A DNA stretch of 6,093 nt from Collinsella sp. (GTDB taxonomy: Bacteria > Actinomycetota > Coriobacteriia > Coriobacteriales > Coriobacteriaceae): positions 1 through 6,093 of the forward strand of contig JAIHVJ010000144.1 of NCBI GenBank assembly GCA_022720335.1, given 5' to 3'. The translations under genes and the position numbers were made by a program. A model generated the notes under the pieces. That model ran no database searches and was not told where the DNA came from. It was given only the letters and a program-made list of their open reading frames with translations. Below, piece by piece: positions 4,017 through 6,093 of the stretch (position 1 is its first letter; every line of letters begins with the position of its first letter).

Positions 4017-5981
4017 ATGGCAGAGAACCAGAACGCCGCCGATCAGGCATCGACGCTCAACGACGAGCGCGCCACCCGCCTGGCCAAGCGCGCCGCCCTG
4101 TTCGAGGCGGGCCAGAACCCCTATCCTGAGCACTCTGAGCTTGAGGACTACGTCGCCGATATCGAGACTAAGTACGCCGATCTTGCCGATGGTGAGGACA
4201 CCGAGGATGTCGTGAAGATCGCCGGCCGTGTGGTCGCCAAGCGCGGTCAGGGCAAGATCATGTTCATCGTCGTGCGCGATGCGACTGCCGAGATTCAGCT
4301 GTTCTGCCGCATCAACGACATGGACGAGGCTGCCTGGAATACGCTCAAGGCCCTCGACCTGGGCGACATCCTGGGCGTGACCGGCGTGGTCGTGCGCACC
4401 CAGCGCGGCCAGCTTTCCGTTGCCCCTAAGAGCGCGACCCTGCTTTCCAAGGCCGTTCGTCCGCTGCCCGAGAAGTTCCACGGTCTTTCCGACAAGGAGA
4501 CCCGCTATCGCCAGCGCTACGTCGACCTGATCGCCAACGACGACGTTCGCGAGACCTTCCGTAAGCGTTCGCAGATTCTCTCCACCTTCCGTCGCTTTAT
4601 GGAGTCCGACGGCTACATGGAGGTCGAGACCCCCATCCTGCAGACTATCCAGGGCGGCGCTACTGCCAAGCCGTTCATCACTCACTTCAACGCGCTCGAT
4701 CAGGAGTGCTACCTGCGTATTGCCACCGAGCTGCACCTCAAGCGCTGCATCGTCGGTGGTTTTGAGCGCGTGTTCGAGATCGGCCGCATCTTCCGTAACG
4801 AGGGCATGGACCTTACCCACAACCCCGAGTTCACCACGATGGAGGCCTACCGTGCCTTCTCCGACCTCGAGGGCATGAAGGCGCTCGCCCAGGGTGTCAT
4901 TAAGGCAGCTAACAAGGCCATCGGCAACCCCGAGGTCATCGAGTACCAGGGCCAGACCATCGACCTTTCTGGTGAGTGGGCCAGCCGTCCCATGACCGAC
5001 ATCGTCTCCGACGTGCTCGGCAAGCAGGTCACCATCGACACGCCGGTCGAGGAGCTTGCTGCCGCCGCGCGCGAGAAGGGCCTGGAGATTAAGCCCGAGT
5101 GGACCGCCGGCAAGATTATCGCCGAGATTTACGATGAGCTGGGCGAGGATACCATCGTCAACCCGACCTTCGTGTGCGATTACCCCATCGAGGTCAGCCC
5201 GCTCGCCAAGCGTTTTGAGGACGACCCGCGTTTGACCCACCGCTTTGAGCTGGTCATCGCCGGCCACGAGTACGCCAACGCATTTTCCGAGCTCAACGAC
5301 CCGGTCGACCAGGCTGAGCGCTTTGCTGCCCAGATGGCCGAGAAGGCCGGCGGCGACGATGAGGCCATGGAGTATGACGAGGATTACGTGCGCGCCCTCG
5401 AGTACGGTATGCCTCCTGCGGGCGGCATCGGCATCGGCATCGACCGCGTGGTCATGCTGCTCACCAACCAGGCTTCCATCCGCGACGTGCTACTGTTCCC
5501 GCACATGAAGCCCGAGAAGGGTTTCCAGTCCGGTGCCGCTGCTGCCAAGGCTGCTGAGGCCGGCAACACCGCGAGCCCCTTCGTCAAGCCGCTCAAGCCC
5601 ACGGTCGATTATTCCAAGATTGCCGTCGAGCCGCTGTTTGAGGAGTTCGTCGACTTTGATACCTTCTCCAAGAGCGATTTCCGCGCTGTGAAGGTCAAGG
5701 CGTGCGAGGCCGTCAAGAAGTCCAAGAAGCTGCTGAACTTTACGCTCGACGACGGCACCGGCACCGACCGTACTATCCTCTCTGGCATTCACGGTTATTA
5801 TGAGCCCGAGGACCTGGTCGGCAAGACCTTGCTCGCCATCACCAACCTGCCTCCGCGCAAGATGATGGGCATTCCCAGCTGCGGCATGCTCATCAGCGCT
5901 ATCCACGAGGAGGAGGGCGAGGAGCGCCTCAACCTGATCCAGCTCGACGCCTCCATTCCCGCCGGCGCAAAGATGTACTAG
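4017..5981 (+). CDS. lysS: Lysyl-tRNA synthetase (class II) with C-terminal tRNA-binding domain
   Basis: LysRS charges tRNA-Lys with lysine using ATP. The 654 residues exceed the usual ~490-510. Residues 1-~175 hold the N-terminal extension and the OB-fold anticodon domain (VKIAGRVVAKRGQGKIMFIVV). The class II core follows: motif 1 around FRKRSQILSTFRRFMESDG with VETPILQ, motif 2 FEIGRIFRNEGMDLTHNPEF (F259-G263 within it), EVSPLAKR, AFSELNDPVDQAERF (F423-D427 within it), and motif 3 GIGIGIDRVVMLL (G470-R477 within it). The core ends near residue 502. An Ala/Gly-rich linker (~503-540) leads to a second OB fold, ~540-654, with FSKSDFRAVKV, SKKLLNFTLDDG, ILSGI, NLPPRKMMGI, SCGMLISA and IPAGAKMY. 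This matches the Trbp111/MetRS C-terminal tRNA-binding domain. All core motifs look intact. ATG 4017 has GAGGAG (4004-4009) 7 bases upstream. It lies downstream of greA and of an attenuator-like hairpin. Confidence 0.97.
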   Translation: MAENQNAADQASTLNDERATRLAKRAALFEAGQNPYPEHSELEDYVADIETKYADLADGEDTEDVVKIAGRVVAKRGQGKIMFIVVRDATAEIQLFCRINDMDEAAWNTLKALDLGDILGVTGVVVRTQRGQLSVAPKSATLLSKAVRPLPEKFHGLSDKETRYRQRYVDLIANDDVRETFRKRSQILSTFRRFMESDGYMEVETPILQTIQGGATAKPFITHFNALDQECYLRIATELHLKRCIVGGFERVFEIGRIFRNEGMDLTHNPEFTTMEAYRAFSDLEGMKALAQGVIKAANKAIGNPEVIEYQGQTIDLSGEWASRPMTDIVSDVLGKQVTIDTPVEELAAAAREKGLEIKPEWTAGKIIAEIYDELGEDTIVNPTFVCDYPIEVSPLAKRFEDDPRLTHRFELVIAGHEYANAFSELNDPVDQAERFAAQMAEKAGGDDEAMEYDEDYVRALEYGMPPAGGIGIGIDRVVMLLTNQASIRDVLLFPHMKPEKGFQSGAAAAKAAEAGNTASPFVKPLKPTVDYSKIAVEPLFEEFVDFDTFSKSDFRAVKVKACEAVKKSKKLLNFTLDDGTGTDRTILSGIHGYYEPEDLVGKTLLAITNLPPRKMMGIPSCGMLISAIHEEEGEERLNLIQLDASIPAGAKMY

Positions 5982-5983
5982 GG

Positions 5984-6012
5984 GGTTACGCGGTTCTACG
6001 AACCGCGTAACC
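5984..6012. repeat. Palindromic repeat, copy B, directly after lysS
   Basis: GGTTACGCGGTTC (5984-5996) and GAACCGCGTAACC (6000-6012) are perfect 13-base complements around a TAC loop, beginning 3 bases after the lysS stop. Compared with copy A (1468-1495) the arms are identical except the innermost pair, which is C-G here and T-A there. It has no T-run and lies upstream of the true terminator. Confidence 0.8.
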
Positions 6013-6059
6013 AGTTGACGCTGCGCGGGCCGCATTTGGACAATCTGACGTTCAACTTC

Positions 6060-6093
6060 AAGGGCGCGACCAGAAGGTCAGCGCCCTTTCGTT
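6060..6093 (+). terminator. Intrinsic terminator of lysS (T-tail runs to the window end)
   Basis: AAGGGCGC-GACC (6060-6071) pairs with GGTC-(A)-GCGCCCTT (6076-6088) around an AGAA loop; A6080 is the only bulge. TTTCGTT follows to the end of the window. It lies about 80 bases after the lysS stop; the stretch between palindrome and terminator (6013-6059) holds no recognisable gene. Confidence 0.88.

Noticed and set aside
3885..5267. Long open frame on the - strand (460 codons) opposite lysS
   Set aside because: It is antisense to a fully recognisable LysRS, is low-complexity in L, G, V, A and D as expected for a reverse-strand shadow, and spans the greA-lysS terminator.
5982..6012. Copy B palindrome as the lysS terminator
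   Set aside because: No T-run follows the stem on either strand, and a much better terminator with a T-rich tail lies at 6060-6093.
6015..6044. Promoter-like TTGACG and GACAAT after lysS
   Set aside because: The spacing is 18 but the -10 is weak, and the lysS terminator follows within about 20 bases, so a productive promoter is unlikely.

Overview
The window is ordinary core-genome sequence from a GC-rich bacterium. The best guess is a member of the Coriobacteriia (Collinsella-like, phylum Actinomycetota). This is inferred from GC-rich third codon positions combined with a Firmicutes-like veg-ispE pair, a greA-lysS pair, and a lysyl-tRNA synthetase carrying an extra C-terminal tRNA-binding domain. 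No database was searched, so the taxon is a judgement. All genes lie on the + strand, and no gap without a gene exceeds about 200 bases.

Layout. Bases 1-1467 are a nucleotide/tRNA quality-control cluster: the 3' part of rph (RNase PH), rdgB (XTP/dITP diphosphatase) and dtd (D-aminoacyl-tRNA deacylase). The dtd gene is broken by an internal deletion with a frameshift, but its native last codons are still present. Bases 1554-2846 are a promoter, a leader hairpin and the tightly coupled veg-ispE pair (Veg-family protein and the GHMP kinase of the MEP isoprenoid pathway). Bases 2837-3011 are a complete tRNA-Pro(CGG) transcription unit with a promoter and a strong terminator. Bases 3020-3418 are a single-gene tatA unit (twin-arginine translocase) with a strong promoter overlapped by an inverted repeat and a clear terminator. 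Bases 3467-5981 are greA (transcript cleavage factor) and lysS, separated by a terminator-like hairpin that has a competing alternative fold. A terminator closes the window.

Points worth attention: (1) two copies of a near-identical hyphenated palindrome (core GTTACGCGGTT) sit directly after the dtd and lysS stop codons, with a compensatory base-pair change between them; (2) a different 11-bp inverted repeat overlaps the rph stop codon; (3) dtd has lost roughly 40 codons including its frame; (4) LysRS is fused to a MetRS/Trbp111-type tRNA-binding domain; (5) mutually exclusive hairpins lie between greA and lysS; (6) a candidate operator lies in the tatA promoter. I see no phage, CRISPR, toxin-antitoxin, transposase or defence genes, and no wholly new system.
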